64,000 bases of DNA from Spiribacter halobius (GCF_020883455.1 NZ_CP086615.1:2542001-2606000); one strand, 5' to 3'; positions 53,405-62,871 are shown, counted from the first letter of the stretch. A program made the numbers and translations. The notes: generated by a model not told the origin, from the letters alone.

Positions 53405-54865
53405 TCACCGCGCTCCCTGTCTCCGACCTCCCCGCCTTTCCGCCCTATTGGTCCCGTCCGGTCTTAACATTACACAATGAAGCAAAAGGCCGTTCCTCTC
53501 ACAGCCCTCAAGGGCAAAACACGGCGCGCATTCTGCCAGTCGATCCGCAGCGTGCGCTGACATCGACCTCTTTATCGTCGAATTTCTACACTCCACAGTA
53601 ATCGCTCTGAGAGTATTAATCGCGTAACCTCTGATGAGAACTTGGGTAATTCTTTCCAGCACTGCCGCCGTTTCCATCGCATCCCTCCTTCCTGAGGTGA
53701 ACGGATATAGAAGTGACGCCAAACGCGCCAGACTGGGGATTTCCGATGCTAAATGGTCACGTCTCCTTTCGTGAAGACTTACAATGGAGAAACCTTCAAC
53801 TACGAAGTTTATCCAATAGCGAAGCCATGTAGCGAGCGCAACATTTCCTTCTCCATCTTGACCGTCGTTCAACATCTTCTGCAAATTCCTAATTTGCTGG
53901 CACCACCACCCCAATGGCCACGCACTGTCATAGTCATCGCTGCCGATGAGCCGCTGGTACACTCGCGCAGCAGCTTGATGTGCGCTTTTTTCAGTACGTC
54001 TCGCTAACTGAGTAAAGACTTCGTCCTGTGACGCGCGCTTCAAATATTGCGATCCCTCCTCCTCCGTCGTAGCTAGCGTGCGGGTCGGCAACGTCCTATA
54101 CATCCCGACCCTTGTAACGGTATATCTGTACCGCCTGCCACTGAAACGTCGAAAATATTCGTAATCGCCGCTCATGCATGACCGCAAAGCTAAATCAGCT
54201 GTCTGACGTAGCTCGTCACGGCACGTGGGTAAATCGTCGAGAAAATACGTCATCGGGCGCGATATACAACGGGCGCCGAAATTTCTTGTGGCGTGCAGCC
54301 ACCCCAAGTACCTGTCGTTGCCTTGAGTAACGCTACCCCTCTCTGCAGTTGACTTCGAGAGTTGGACGTTCAAGATCCGATGCCCATCAGGGCAGCAACC
54401 GGGTTGCTGAACGGTGGTTGAGTTAATCGTGTACGGGATGGGTGCTTGACAAACGTGGCATGTGTGCCGCAACTCGATTTTATGCGCGGGACATTTTTTT
54501 ACCCAGTGCATTTGCATGACAGGAGAGTGATGCCCGTTGCGCGCGCAGATATCACAGAAGACAACGTTATCGCGGCAGAATCTCTTGGCCGAGATACGAT
54601 TATTTGAAATATCTTGCGGTAGGTATGCCGTGCAGAAAGCCCGCTCAAGTTGTTCTAGTCTGCGTCCTACGAGCCGTGAAAGCTTCTGCAGATCGAAAGG
54701 TTCCGGACTCCAGAGCTCGACTTCCGAGGACAGGGTGCTGCTATCCCGACGGACAATGCTATTCAGGTCACACAGGCTGGAGAGCCTGTTCCAGTAGGAA
54801 AGTTTTGCGCAAAGTGCCCAGAAGGAATCATCTGGGTAAGCGAGATTGTTACTCCATGCCAGCAT
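53405..54865 (-). CDS. TniQ-like zinc-finger protein
   Basis: This is a 486-residue protein. The N-terminus reads NLAYPDDSFWALCAKLSYWN, then Zn-finger pairs FCDICARNGHH, VKKCPAHKIELRHTCHVCQA and GCCPDGH, the layout of TniQ proteins that guide Tn7-like and Tn5053-like transposition. A Cys motif recurs at the C-terminus (ECAPCFALEGCERN). No tniA, tniB or Tn7 genes accompany it. The gene is AT-richer than its neighbours. It may be a transposon remnant or a TniQ-like protein used in another role. Confidence 0.8.
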   Translation of the reverse strand: MLAWSNNLAYPDDSFWALCAKLSYWNRLSSLCDLNSIVRRDSSTLSSEVELWSPEPFDLQKLSRLVGRRLEQLERAFCTAYLPQDISNNRISAKRFCRDNVVFCDICARNGHHSPVMQMHWVKKCPAHKIELRHTCHVCQAPIPYTINSTTVQQPGCCPDGHRILNVQLSKSTAERGSVTQGNDRYLGWLHATRNFGARCISRPMTYFLDDLPTCRDELRQTADLALRSCMSGDYEYFRRFSGRRYRYTVTRVGMYRTLPTRTLATTEEEGSQYLKRASQDEVFTQLARRTEKSAHQAAARVYQRLIGSDDYDSAWPLGWWCQQIRNLQKMLNDGQDGEGNVALATWLRYWINFVVEGFSIVSLHERRRDHLASEIPSLARLASLLYPFTSGRRDAMETAAVLERITQVLIRGYAINTLRAITVECRNSTIKRSMSAHAADRLAECAPCFALEGCERNGLLLHCVMLRPDGTNRAERRGGRRQGAR

Positions 54866-55464
54866 GATCGGACCTCACGCGCTCTCGAGCTGCCAGCCTC
54901 ACAAACGGAACAATAGGGCATGTATCTGAGTAAGGCGAGCGTTGGCGATAGTGGCGGTGGTCGAGGGTCCGAGGTAAAACCTGGCGCGGATGAGCAGCGT
55001 GACTTTTATTTTATCATTCAGTTGGTGGCGCCCCACCAATTATGATGTTTGGTTGTTTCAGACAACTAATTTTGAGGATTCGTTGTGCGCAATTGCGGCT
55101 TCGCAAATTGAATCACCGTGATGGCCGACGTAGAATCAGGTAGTTGAACGCTCGTAGGGTTATAATCTTCTCTTGGCTCCCCAGATGCCCCGCGCGGCTG
55201 CTCCGGATCGTCACCTCACGGTCAGCCCGAGCCGTTCGGTGCTTGCCTGACCGCGGTGTCGTGGCCGGCACGGTATGCCGCCGGCATGGCGCCTGCGGGT
55301 GACGCCAGCCTCTTCGTCGGGCGCCTGCGGCAACCATGCGTGAGAGGTCGTCAGCGGCTACACTTGCTGAGGACTCCACGGAAACCGCCGCCAGACGGGC
55401 ATCGCTGCCGCGCCGTGCGGGAGCGGGCATTGGCAACAGTCGGGCAAAGTCGACCGAGCCAGCG
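54866..55464. other. AT-rich intergenic border with inverted repeats
   Basis: About 600 bases without a supported gene, marking the right edge of the island. It contains the hairpin listed at 55022-55039 and the repeat TTGT-TTCAG-ACAA near 55052-55064. GC rises again near 55120. Confidence 0.45.
55022..55039. repeat. Perfect hairpin TTGGTGG-CGCC-CCACCAA
   Basis: Seven-base arms with a four-base loop in an AT-rich setting. No T-run follows on the plus strand; on the minus strand A/T-rich sequence follows, so a terminator or a transposon-end signal is possible. Confidence 0.45.
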
Positions 55465-57270
55465 ATGAGTGCTTGTGGACGAGATGGCGCACCTGGCAGC
55501 CGGAGCACGGCCGGGCGGGCCTCGGTGCTCCGGCACGGCCTGGCTGCCCTCGCCTGCGGCCTGTTGATTGGCGGCTGCGCGACCGACAGCCGCCAGCTCG
55601 AGGAAGCCAGCGCCGCCACCGAGGGCTACGAGGAGGTGGACGACCTCTTCATCGTCGACTGCCTGTTGCCCGGCCAGGTCCGCAAGCTCGGCACGCAGAC
55701 CTATTTCACCCCGCGTCGCCCGATCCGTACCACCGCCAAGGACTGCCGCATCCGCGGCGGAGAGTACGTCGCCTACGACCGCGCGGACTATCGCTCGGCG
55801 CTCAACGTGTGGCTGGGGCGCGCCGAGGCGGGTGACCCGGAGGCCCAGAACTACGTCGGCGAGATCTTCGAGAAGGGACTGGGCCGCGAGCCGGATTACG
55901 TATCCGCGGCGGAGTGGTACCGGAAGGCCGCCGAGCAGGGCTACGCAAGAGCACAGATCAATCTGGGCTTCCTCTTCGAGAAGGGGCTCGGGGTCGAGCA
56001 GGATCTCGCCACCGCCCTCAACTGGTACCGGCGCGCTTCGGGTGTCGCCGAAGATCAGCTGGTCTACCGCTCCGAGTACGACGACCGTCTGGACGAGCTG
56101 CGCGAGGAGCTGAGCACCGAGCTGGAGCGCTCCCGGCGGCAGGTGGATGCCCTCCAGGACCAGCTGGAGCGGCTGCGCGCCGAGCGCGACCAGCTGCAGC
56201 GCCGGCTTGAGGAAACCGCGGCGCGCAGCGCCGAGCCGGCACCGGAGGGTGACGTCGAGATCGGCGATATCGAGATCGTCGAGCCGACCTCCGACGAGGA
56301 GTCCGAGCAGCTGGCCGAGGAGCTCGCCGACGCGCGCGAGCGCATCGCGACCCTGGAAGAGTTGTTCACCCAGGTCCGCGAGGAGCGCGAGACCCTGGAA
56401 GCCAGGCTCTCGGAGCTCCCCCCGCGCCGCTCGGCGGAGGCACCGGACAGCGAGCCCGATCCGCTACGGCTGCCCGAGGGCACCACCGCGGAGGTCGACG
56501 GCATCGAGTTCGGTCGCTACTACGCGCTGATCATCGGCAACCAGGACTACCAGTACCTGGAGGACCTGATCTCCCCCATCAGTGACGCCGAGCGGGTGCG
56601 CGACGTCCTCGAGGAGAAATACGGCTTCAGCACCATCTTCCTGCCCAATGCGGACGAGGCGCGCATCCTGAACGCGCTCAACGACCTCTACGAGCAGGTC
56701 GGACCTAAGGATAATCTGCTGATCTACTATGCGGGCCACGGCAGCCTGAGCGAGCGCGAGCGACGCCAGCGAGGCTACTGGCTCCCTGTGAACGCGCGCA
56801 GGGAGCGCCTGGTTCACTGGATCAACAACTCGGTGATCAGTGATCATCTCGACCGCATCCGCGCACGCTCCATACTGGTCGTCGCCGATTCCTGCTACGC
56901 CGGCGCACTGGCGTCGGAGTCCAGCGCCCTGCTGCTGCCGAGCGGCGAAGGCGAGCTCGATCCGGAGACGATCCGCAACGGGCTGCAGCGCCGCTCGCGT
57001 ATCGTGATCTCTTCCGGCGGCGTCAAGCCCGTGCTCGACACCATCGATCAGGAGCATTCCCTGTTCGCGCGTTCTCTGCTGGAGGTGCTTCGCCGTAACG
57101 AGGGCATTCTGCGCGAGAACATGCTCTTCGCCCACGTGGCCGCCACGGTGCGACGCCGCTCCGAGGACCTGCCACTGCCCCAGACTCCCGAGATGCGGCC
57201 CATCCGTGCCGCGGGCCACGCTGGCGGGGACTTCTACTTCGTGCCGCTGTCGGATGCCCGGGAGTCCTGA
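55465..57270 (+). CDS. Caspase-fold (peptidase C14) lipoprotein with Sel1 repeats
   Basis: I use the ATG at 55465. The 601-residue protein starts with a lipoprotein signal ending LLIGGC, then two Sel1 repeats (AQNYVGEIFEKGLGREPDY and AQINLGFLFEKGLGVEQDL), a coiled coil (about 195-325), and a C-terminal caspase domain: YALIIGNQDYQYLEDLISP, LLIYYAGHGS (catalytic His) and LVVADSCYAGAL (catalytic Cys). The dyad is intact. It is probably anchored in the envelope, facing the periplasm. It leads a same-strand run with the 57280 gene and the ExbB/ExbD/TonB set. Confidence 0.92.
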   Translation: MSACGRDGAPGSRSTAGRASVLRHGLAALACGLLIGGCATDSRQLEEASAATEGYEEVDDLFIVDCLLPGQVRKLGTQTYFTPRRPIRTTAKDCRIRGGEYVAYDRADYRSALNVWLGRAEAGDPEAQNYVGEIFEKGLGREPDYVSAAEWYRKAAEQGYARAQINLGFLFEKGLGVEQDLATALNWYRRASGVAEDQLVYRSEYDDRLDELREELSTELERSRRQVDALQDQLERLRAERDQLQRRLEETAARSAEPAPEGDVEIGDIEIVEPTSDEESEQLAEELADARERIATLEELFTQVREERETLEARLSELPPRRSAEAPDSEPDPLRLPEGTTAEVDGIEFGRYYALIIGNQDYQYLEDLISPISDAERVRDVLEEKYGFSTIFLPNADEARILNALNDLYEQVGPKDNLLIYYAGHGSLSERERRQRGYWLPVNARRERLVHWINNSVISDHLDRIRARSILVVADSCYAGALASESSALLLPSGEGELDPETIRNGLQRRSRIVISSGGVKPVLDTIDQEHSLFARSLLEVLRRNEGILRENMLFAHVAATVRRRSEDLPLPQTPEMRPIRAAGHAGGDFYFVPLSDARES

Positions 57271-57279
57271 GCAGCGGCC

Positions 57280-57720
57280 ATGACAGCTCACGTGCGAAAG
57301 GCAACGGCCCGCCTGCTCGCCGCCTGTCTGGGGGCCCTGCTGGTCCTGACCGCGGCAGGTGCGCAGCCCGGAGAAGTCGCCGTGGAGCTGAACCGGCTGG
57401 ACAACCGGGACAACGGCAACTGCCGTGCCTACATGGTGTTCGAGAACGGCAGCGACCAGCACTTCTCCGTATTCCAGCTGGACCTCGTGCTGTTCGACGG
57501 GGACGGCATCATCGAGCAGCGCCTCGCGGTGGAGGCAGGGCCGCTCGATGCCGGCAAGACCGTGGTAAAGCTCTTCGACATCGAGGGGCTCGGCTGCGAT
57601 CGCATCGGCCGTATCCTGCTGAACGCGGTGATCGAATGTCGCACGGAGAACGGGCCGGCCGAAGGCTGCACCCGGCGGACCCGGGTCTCCGCCCGCACTG
57701 AGACCCCGTTCTTCAAGTGA
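57280..57720 (+). CDS. Small exported hypothetical protein
   Basis: This is a 146-residue protein with a Sec signal (LLAACLGALLVLTAAGAQ). The mature part is beta-rich (CRAYMVFENGSDQHFSVFQL, DLVLFDGDGIIEQRLAVEAG) with Cys pairs that could form disulfides. It looks like an immunoglobulin-like or C2-like fold, but I cannot name it. It starts nine bases after the caspase-fold gene. Confidence 0.8.
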   Translation: MTAHVRKATARLLAACLGALLVLTAAGAQPGEVAVELNRLDNRDNGNCRAYMVFENGSDQHFSVFQLDLVLFDGDGIIEQRLAVEAGPLDAGKTVVKLFDIEGLGCDRIGRILLNAVIECRTENGPAEGCTRRTRVSARTETPFFK

Positions 57721-57789
57721 CGCGCCCGGCGCCGCGGGCCGGCTCGATCCGACCAGCGGGGGGTGGCCGCCGATGCGGCAGGAGGCAGT

Positions 57790-58491
57790 ATGCCGGCACC
57801 TTCGCTCTCCGCCACCGCTGCACTGGACACCCTCCTCCGCCTGGTCGGCGCCGGCGGGACGGTGATCGTCCTGCTGTTGCTGGCATCGCTGGTGGCCGTG
57901 ACCATCGTGCTGCTCAAGCTCTGGCAGTTCCGCAGCGCGCGCATCGCAGACCACGCCACCCCGCGCGACGCAGCCGAGCTTTACGCGCGCGGGGAGCCCC
58001 GCGCGGCGCTCGAGCTGCTGGAAGGTTCGCCGCACCCCGCGGCACGCGTCCTGGAACGCACCATCACTGCCTGCCGTGATCCCCGTGTCCCTGCGGAGCA
58101 CGTACGGGAGGAGGCGGCCCGCCTCGGTGCGGACAGCCTGGAGAAACTTCGCAGCCATCTGCGGGCGCTCGAGGTGATTGCCACGCTGGCTCCCCTGCTC
58201 GGGCTGTTCGGCACCGTGCTCGGCATGATCGAGGCCTTTCGCGAGCTCGAGCTCGCCGGCAGCCAGGTGAGCCCTGCGCTGCTCTCCGGCGGCATCTGGA
58301 AGGCGCTGCTCACCACGGCCGTAGGCCTCGCCGTGGCGATGCCAGCCGTGGTCTTCCTCAACTGGTTCGAACGCCGCGTCGAGCGGGTCGCCCATGAGAT
58401 CGAGTTCACGGTCAGCCGTGTTCTCACCGCCCGGGCACCCGGTCGCACCCGCGAGGCGGGCGATGTCAGTTTCACGGCCACGGGCGCATAG
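57790..58491 (+). CDS. exbB: MotA/TolQ/ExbB proton channel protein
   Basis: The ATG at 57790 follows GGAGG. The 233-residue protein has a first helix (GGTVIVLLLLASLVAVTIVLL) and the ExbB core APLLGLFGTVLGMIEAFREL, then ALLTTAVGLAVAMPAVVFLNWF. It forms the pentameric channel that, with ExbD dimers, turns proton flow into work on TonB-type proteins. The three genes after it complete the motor. Confidence 0.93.
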   Translation: MPAPSLSATAALDTLLRLVGAGGTVIVLLLLASLVAVTIVLLKLWQFRSARIADHATPRDAAELYARGEPRAALELLEGSPHPAARVLERTITACRDPRVPAEHVREEAARLGADSLEKLRSHLRALEVIATLAPLLGLFGTVLGMIEAFRELELAGSQVSPALLSGGIWKALLTTAVGLAVAMPAVVFLNWFERRVERVAHEIEFTVSRVLTARAPGRTREAGDVSFTATGA

Positions 58492-58903
58492 GCCCTTCCG
58501 AATCGAACGACCGCAACGCCCGGCACGGGCGCTGATCAGCCTGACCCCGCTGATCGACGTCGTCTTCATACTGCTGGTCTTCTTCCTCCTGGCCTCCTCC
58601 TTCCTGGACTGGCGGGCGGTCACGCTCCAGCCGGCCGCTGGCGGCGGCAACGACAGCGCGGTCGCGGCGCTGCTGGTGGAGGTTCGGACCGGGGATCTGC
58701 GTCTGGGGGGACGCGTCGTCGACCGGCGCGCGCTGATCGCGACGGTGACTCGCCAGGTTGCCGGGAGCCCGGATCGCCGCATTCTCGTCCGGCCCGCAGC
58801 GGGCGTTCCGCTGCAACGCACCGTCGACGTCCTGGACGATCTGCGCCGGGCCGGCGCGCGGCGGCTCGCGCTGATCGACGGAGGGCAGGAGACGCCACCA
58901 TGA
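58463..58903 (+). CDS. exbD: ExbD/TolR biopolymer transport protein (active type)
   Basis: This is a 146-residue protein with one helix carrying the proton-accepting Asp: LTPLIDVVFILLVFFLLASS. A periplasmic domain follows (PAAGVPLQRTVDVLDDLRRAGARRLALI). The start overlaps exbB by 29 bases. Confidence 0.92.
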   Translation: MSVSRPRAHRPFRIERPQRPARALISLTPLIDVVFILLVFFLLASSFLDWRAVTLQPAAGGGNDSAVAALLVEVRTGDLRLGGRVVDRRALIATVTRQVAGSPDRRILVRPAAGVPLQRTVDVLDDLRRAGARRLALIDGGQETPP

Positions 58904-59310
58904 TCGGCCACCTGCGCACGGCACCGCCGCGCCGGCGGCAGGACAGTGGGCTGCTGCCGCTCATCAATGTCGTCTTCCTGCTGCTCGTGTTCGTGATGCT
59001 CGCCGGGCAACTGGCACCCCAGGACGTGTCCGGGATCCGGCCACCGGCATCCTCGCAGGGCACCCCGCCGGTGAGCGAGGCGGTGGAGGTCACCCTCGCG
59101 GCGAACGGTCGCCTGCAGCTGGCGGGAGAGCCCGTGACGGCGGACACACTCAGCGACCGCCTGGCGGCCCGTCTCGAGGCGCAGTCGACGCTGCGGGTCC
59201 GGCTCCGCGCCGACGCCCGCGTGGACAGCCAGCGCATCGTGTCCCTGCTCGATGTGGTGCGCGCCGCCGGCGCCCGGGAGCTCGAGCTGATGACGGTGCC
59301 GCGGCCATGA
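58900..59310 (+). CDS. Second ExbD/TolR protein with Asn in place of Asp
   Basis: This is a 136-residue protein of ExbD form: LLPLINVVFLLLVFVMLAG and a periplasmic domain ending VVRAAGARELELMTV. At the position of the conserved membrane Asp it has Asn (codon AAT). The start overlaps the first exbD stop by four bases (ATGA). It should pair with the Asp-bearing ExbD, giving an asymmetric dimer, or act as a structural partner. Confidence 0.9.
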   Translation: MIGHLRTAPPRRRQDSGLLPLINVVFLLLVFVMLAGQLAPQDVSGIRPPASSQGTPPVSEAVEVTLAANGRLQLAGEPVTADTLSDRLAARLEAQSTLRVRLRADARVDSQRIVSLLDVVRAAGARELELMTVPRP

Positions 59311-61064
59311 TCGAGCCCGCTCTGCGCCACTGGGTCGCCACTGGCCTGGTTGCCGTGGCCCTGCACGCGGCCCTGCTGCTCGCGCTCGGCGTGCTACCGG
59401 GCGGCCGGCCGGAGCGTCCGGCGGGAGAGCGGTCCACCCTGATCGAGCTCGGCGACCCGCTCGCCCGTGCACCGCCAGCCGCGTCCGAGCCCAGGGACCC
59501 TGCACCGGCTCCCCCGGCCGCTGCGCCCGCGGCGCAGCCGACAGTGGCTGCCGATACCGTGGCGCCCGAGGTCCCGGCGACACCGCCGATGCTGCCACCC
59601 TCGCCCGCAGGCGCGGCTGCCGACGCCGGGACCGCACCCACGGTGCCGGACACTGGCCCGGATCGCGCGCGCGTCAGCCCACCGGGATCCCCCACCGACA
59701 CCCCGCAGCCGCAGGCCGCGGAAGCCGTCACGCCCGATGACACGGCAGTCGCCAGTGCCACGGCAGCGCCACTCGCGGCGGCCGATCCGCCCGAGGGGGC
59801 GGCGACGGAAGTTTCCCCGCCGGCAGCGACCGCAACAACCGATGCCGGCGAGGCGCCTGCGACCCCCTCCCCGACGCCGAAGGCCGACAGGACTCCACCG
59901 CCCCAGCCGCTGCCTCCCGCGGCGGCCCCGGCGGGGGGCGTGACACGTCCGGCGCCGCCCCCGGATGCGGGCGCGGCCTCGAGTGTGGCCAACGCACGCG
60001 TTGCAGAACCGGACGTGGCTGCCCGGGATGCGACGCCGGCGGACACCGTGCGCGCGGCCGCCCCGGAGGCCAGAGCGGCGGCTTCGGTGGCCGCCCGGGC
60101 AGCGACCGCGCGCGCCGCGCCGCCCGAGGCCACGACGCCGGAGGTGACTCCGGAACCGAATGCGACGCCTGCTCGTGAAGGCCCTCCACCCGCGCCATCG
60201 GCGGCAGAGCGGGCGCCAGCGACCGTGAAGGCCACGACCAACGCGCTGCGGGCCAGGGACCCCGTCACGACCACGCCCCCACGCCCCGCGTCGGCGTCAG
60301 AGCCCGGGCGTGCAACCATCAGGGACGCTGGCAGCGGACCGGCGATCCGCGCTGCCGGTCCGAATACGCGCAGCCGCCAGCCGGATGCCAAGCCCGCGGA
60401 CACGCTCACGGGCCGTTTCACCGCCGCGCCGACCCCGAGCGTTGCCGGGAGCGAGCCGCTCGCGGCTGAAGATCCGGTGAGGTCCGCGAAGACCTCGACA
60501 ACGGCCGCAGCGCCTCGCGGCAATCCGCCGAGCGCCGCGACATCGCCCGGGGCGCCGCCCGCGCGCATTGCCGACATCCCACCGCCGGAGCCGGCAACCG
60601 CCGGACGAGCGGCCGACGTGCCGACTGAGCCGGCGCCCCCGGTGGCCGGCGACGGGATCACCCAACGGGCGGCGCTCGCCGCCACGCCGGAAAAGCGCGT
60701 GACCGCGCGCGGCCTCAGCGAGGGAGGATCCCGCCGGGATTCCGGCGAGGAGCGGGCAGCACGGCAATCGGCAGCGGAAACCTACCTCAGGCAGCTGCGG
60801 GAGCATCTGGCCGAGCATCGCGAGTACCCACAGGAAGCCCGGGCGAAGGGCGCGGAGGGCACGGTGATACTCGCGCTGGTGATCGGTCGCGGTGGCGAGG
60901 TGCTGAGCGCCCGGATCGACCGCAGCTCCGGCTACGCAGACCTCGACGGCGAGGTCCACGCAATGATCCACCGGGCCTCTCCCCTGCCGCCGATGCCCGA
61001 GGCACTGGCGCAGGAGCGCCTTTCCCTGCGCATTCCGGTACGCTTCCGCCTCGAGGATCGGTGA
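59307..61064 (+). CDS. tonB: TonB-like protein with very long Ala/Pro linker
   Basis: This is a 585-residue protein. One N-terminal helix (VATGLVAVALHAALLLALGV) lacks nothing obvious of the TonB His face (a His lies in ALHAALL). Then about 430 residues are dominated by Ala, Pro, Thr and Gly. The C-terminal TonB domain reads YLRQLREHLAEHREYPQEAR then GTVILALVIGRGGEVLSARI and GYADLDGEVHAMIHRASPLPPMPEAL. It would pull on an outer-membrane partner. The linker is far longer than in typical TonB (about 240 residues in total). Confidence 0.9.
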   Translation: MIEPALRHWVATGLVAVALHAALLLALGVLPGGRPERPAGERSTLIELGDPLARAPPAASEPRDPAPAPPAAAPAAQPTVAADTVAPEVPATPPMLPPSPAGAAADAGTAPTVPDTGPDRARVSPPGSPTDTPQPQAAEAVTPDDTAVASATAAPLAAADPPEGAATEVSPPAATATTDAGEAPATPSPTPKADRTPPPQPLPPAAAPAGGVTRPAPPPDAGAASSVANARVAEPDVAARDATPADTVRAAAPEARAAASVAARAATARAAPPEATTPEVTPEPNATPAREGPPPAPSAAERAPATVKATTNALRARDPVTTTPPRPASASEPGRATIRDAGSGPAIRAAGPNTRSRQPDAKPADTLTGRFTAAPTPSVAGSEPLAAEDPVRSAKTSTTAAAPRGNPPSAATSPGAPPARIADIPPPEPATAGRAADVPTEPAPPVAGDGITQRAALAATPEKRVTARGLSEGGSRRDSGEERAARQSAAETYLRQLREHLAEHREYPQEARAKGAEGTVILALVIGRGGEVLSARIDRSSGYADLDGEVHAMIHRASPLPPMPEALAQERLSLRIPVRFRLEDR

Positions 61065-61100
61065 ACCGTCACGGCCGGCGCGCCGCCAACAGCCAGGCGG

Positions 61101-62855
61101 CTACTGCCGGGCCTCCTGCTCCAGCCGCTGGTTGACGTGCTCCAGCGCATCGCGGATCGCCTCGTCACGGCTGCCGAGCTCGTGACGGCCAAGGGACTCG
61201 AGCGTCAGGCGCAGCAGCTCCAGCGAGTAGACGGTCGCCTCCGGATCGCGGGCGCGGGCGATGTAGCGGTCGATCACGTCGTTCATCCGCCGCTCCACGA
61301 GCGCCCGTAACCGTGACTGCTCGCGTCCCGGCACATCGGAGACCTGCTGCGCGCTCTCCCAGGCCTGCGCATAGGACTTGTGCGCCTGGGCCAGCTCGTC
61401 GTCGGCGAGATAGTCGTCGCCGCGCAGAATCAGGTCGCGGGAGTCCGACAGCGCGGGAGCAAGGTCATCGACACTCACGATGATGTTGCTCTCACGGATC
61501 GTGATCCACCAGGACGTAGCGGCAAATGCGGCCAGGAGCACCATTGCCGCCAGCACCGTACGCCGGATGCGGACCGGACGCTTGATGGCGTCCAGGAACT
61601 TACCGGCATCCGCGAAGCGTTCTTCCCGCCGCCAGGCCAACCCCCGAGCCAGCGCCCGGCTGACCCGCTTGGGCAGGCCGCGCGGCGGCGCCGGCCGCAG
61701 CCCCAGGCGCTCGGCCTCGTCGGCGGGCAGCTTGCGGCCACGCTCGTCCAGGAACGGATGCCGCCCGGTCAGCAGCTCATAGGCGACGCAGGCGAGCCCA
61801 TAGACGTCGTCCGCCGGCTCTGCCGCATTGCCGCGCAGCATCTCCGGACTGGCGTAGGCCGGAGTCACGGCACCGATGCTGCCCGGGTCGAATCGCGTGT
61901 GATCGCCCCTACCCTGCTCCGGGTCGCCGCGGTGGAGCGTCGCCGCGCGTGCGATGCCGAAGTCCAGGATCTTGACGTTGCCGCCCTCGTTCAGAAAGAC
62001 ATTGCCCGGCTTGAAATCGGCGTGGACGAAACCCTCCTGATGGGCATACGCGAGCCCCCGTGCCATGCGGTCGATGATGCGCAGCGCCTCCTTCGGCGGA
62101 AGGCCGAAGCCGCCACGGTCCCGGATGACCCCATCCAGCGGCCTGCCGCGGAGATACTCCATGCTGAGGAAGACCGTGCTCCCGTCGCGGTCGAAGTCAT
62201 GCACGGTGACCACGTTCGGATGCGCCAGCGTCTGCGCCTTTCTGGCCTCGCGCTGAAGCGCGATCAGTGCATCGGGATGCCGCCGGAAATCATCATTGAG
62301 CAGCTTGAGTGCCACGTAGGGATCGCTGTCCTGCGCTTCGACCTTGCGCAGATCACGCGCCCGGTAGACGGTGCCCATGCCGCCGTGACCGATCAGCTCC
62401 TCGAGCACGAAGCGCCCCTTCAGCACCCGTCCGGGCGCAACGCCCTCCTCCGCGTCCTCGGCCGCGCCGCTGGGCCCGGACGTTGGGGGCGCGCTGTCGG
62501 TGCCACCTGCGCCGTCCGGTCCCGACTCCGCTGCGGACGCGGTGCGAACCCGCGTGCGCTCCTCCCCCGTACCCCACGCCGCGGCCGTGACCCGGGTGCT
62601 CTCGGTGCCATCGGTGGACGACAACGGCGACGCCGATGGGCGCTCCGAATCGGCACCTTCGAGCAACGCCGCTCGCTGCTCCGCCGAGAGCGGGACGGTC
62701 CCGGCCAGCGCCGCCAGCAGATCGCTCCCGGACCGTCCGGTGGCGGCACTTGCGGATGCGAGCCGGTGGCGTGCCGCCGCGGTATCGAGCTCGCCGCGCC
62801 CGTACGCGGCGAGCGCCTCCTGCAGATGCGTGAGATCCGTCGCGGCTCCGCTCAC
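61101..62855 (-). CDS. Membrane Ser/Thr protein kinase (PpkA-like)
   Basis: The GTG start at 62855 follows GGAGG. The 584-residue protein has an acidic N-terminal segment, a kinase domain with the P-loop GHGGMGTVYRARD, catalytic Lys in VALKLLNDD, loop FVHADFKPGNVFL (HAD in place of HRD), ILDFGIARAA and YASPEML, then one helix (VLAAMVLLAAFAATSWWITI) and a periplasmic helical domain. It is paired with the PP2C gene upstream on the same strand, the usual kinase/phosphatase switch of T6SS post-translational control. Confidence 0.9.
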   Translation of the reverse strand: MSGAATDLTHLQEALAAYGRGELDTAAARHRLASASAATGRSGSDLLAALAGTVPLSAEQRAALLEGADSERPSASPLSSTDGTESTRVTAAAWGTGEERTRVRTASAAESGPDGAGGTDSAPPTSGPSGAAEDAEEGVAPGRVLKGRFVLEELIGHGGMGTVYRARDLRKVEAQDSDPYVALKLLNDDFRRHPDALIALQREARKAQTLAHPNVVTVHDFDRDGSTVFLSMEYLRGRPLDGVIRDRGGFGLPPKEALRIIDRMARGLAYAHQEGFVHADFKPGNVFLNEGGNVKILDFGIARAATLHRGDPEQGRGDHTRFDPGSIGAVTPAYASPEMLRGNAAEPADDVYGLACVAYELLTGRHPFLDERGRKLPADEAERLGLRPAPPRGLPKRVSRALARGLAWRREERFADAGKFLDAIKRPVRIRRTVLAAMVLLAAFAATSWWITIRESNIIVSVDDLAPALSDSRDLILRGDDYLADDELAQAHKSYAQAWESAQQVSDVPGREQSRLRALVERRMNDVIDRYIARARDPEATVYSLELLRLTLESLGRHELGSRDEAIRDALEHVNQRLEQEARQ

Positions 62856-62871
62856 GGCGCGGCCTCCGCCG

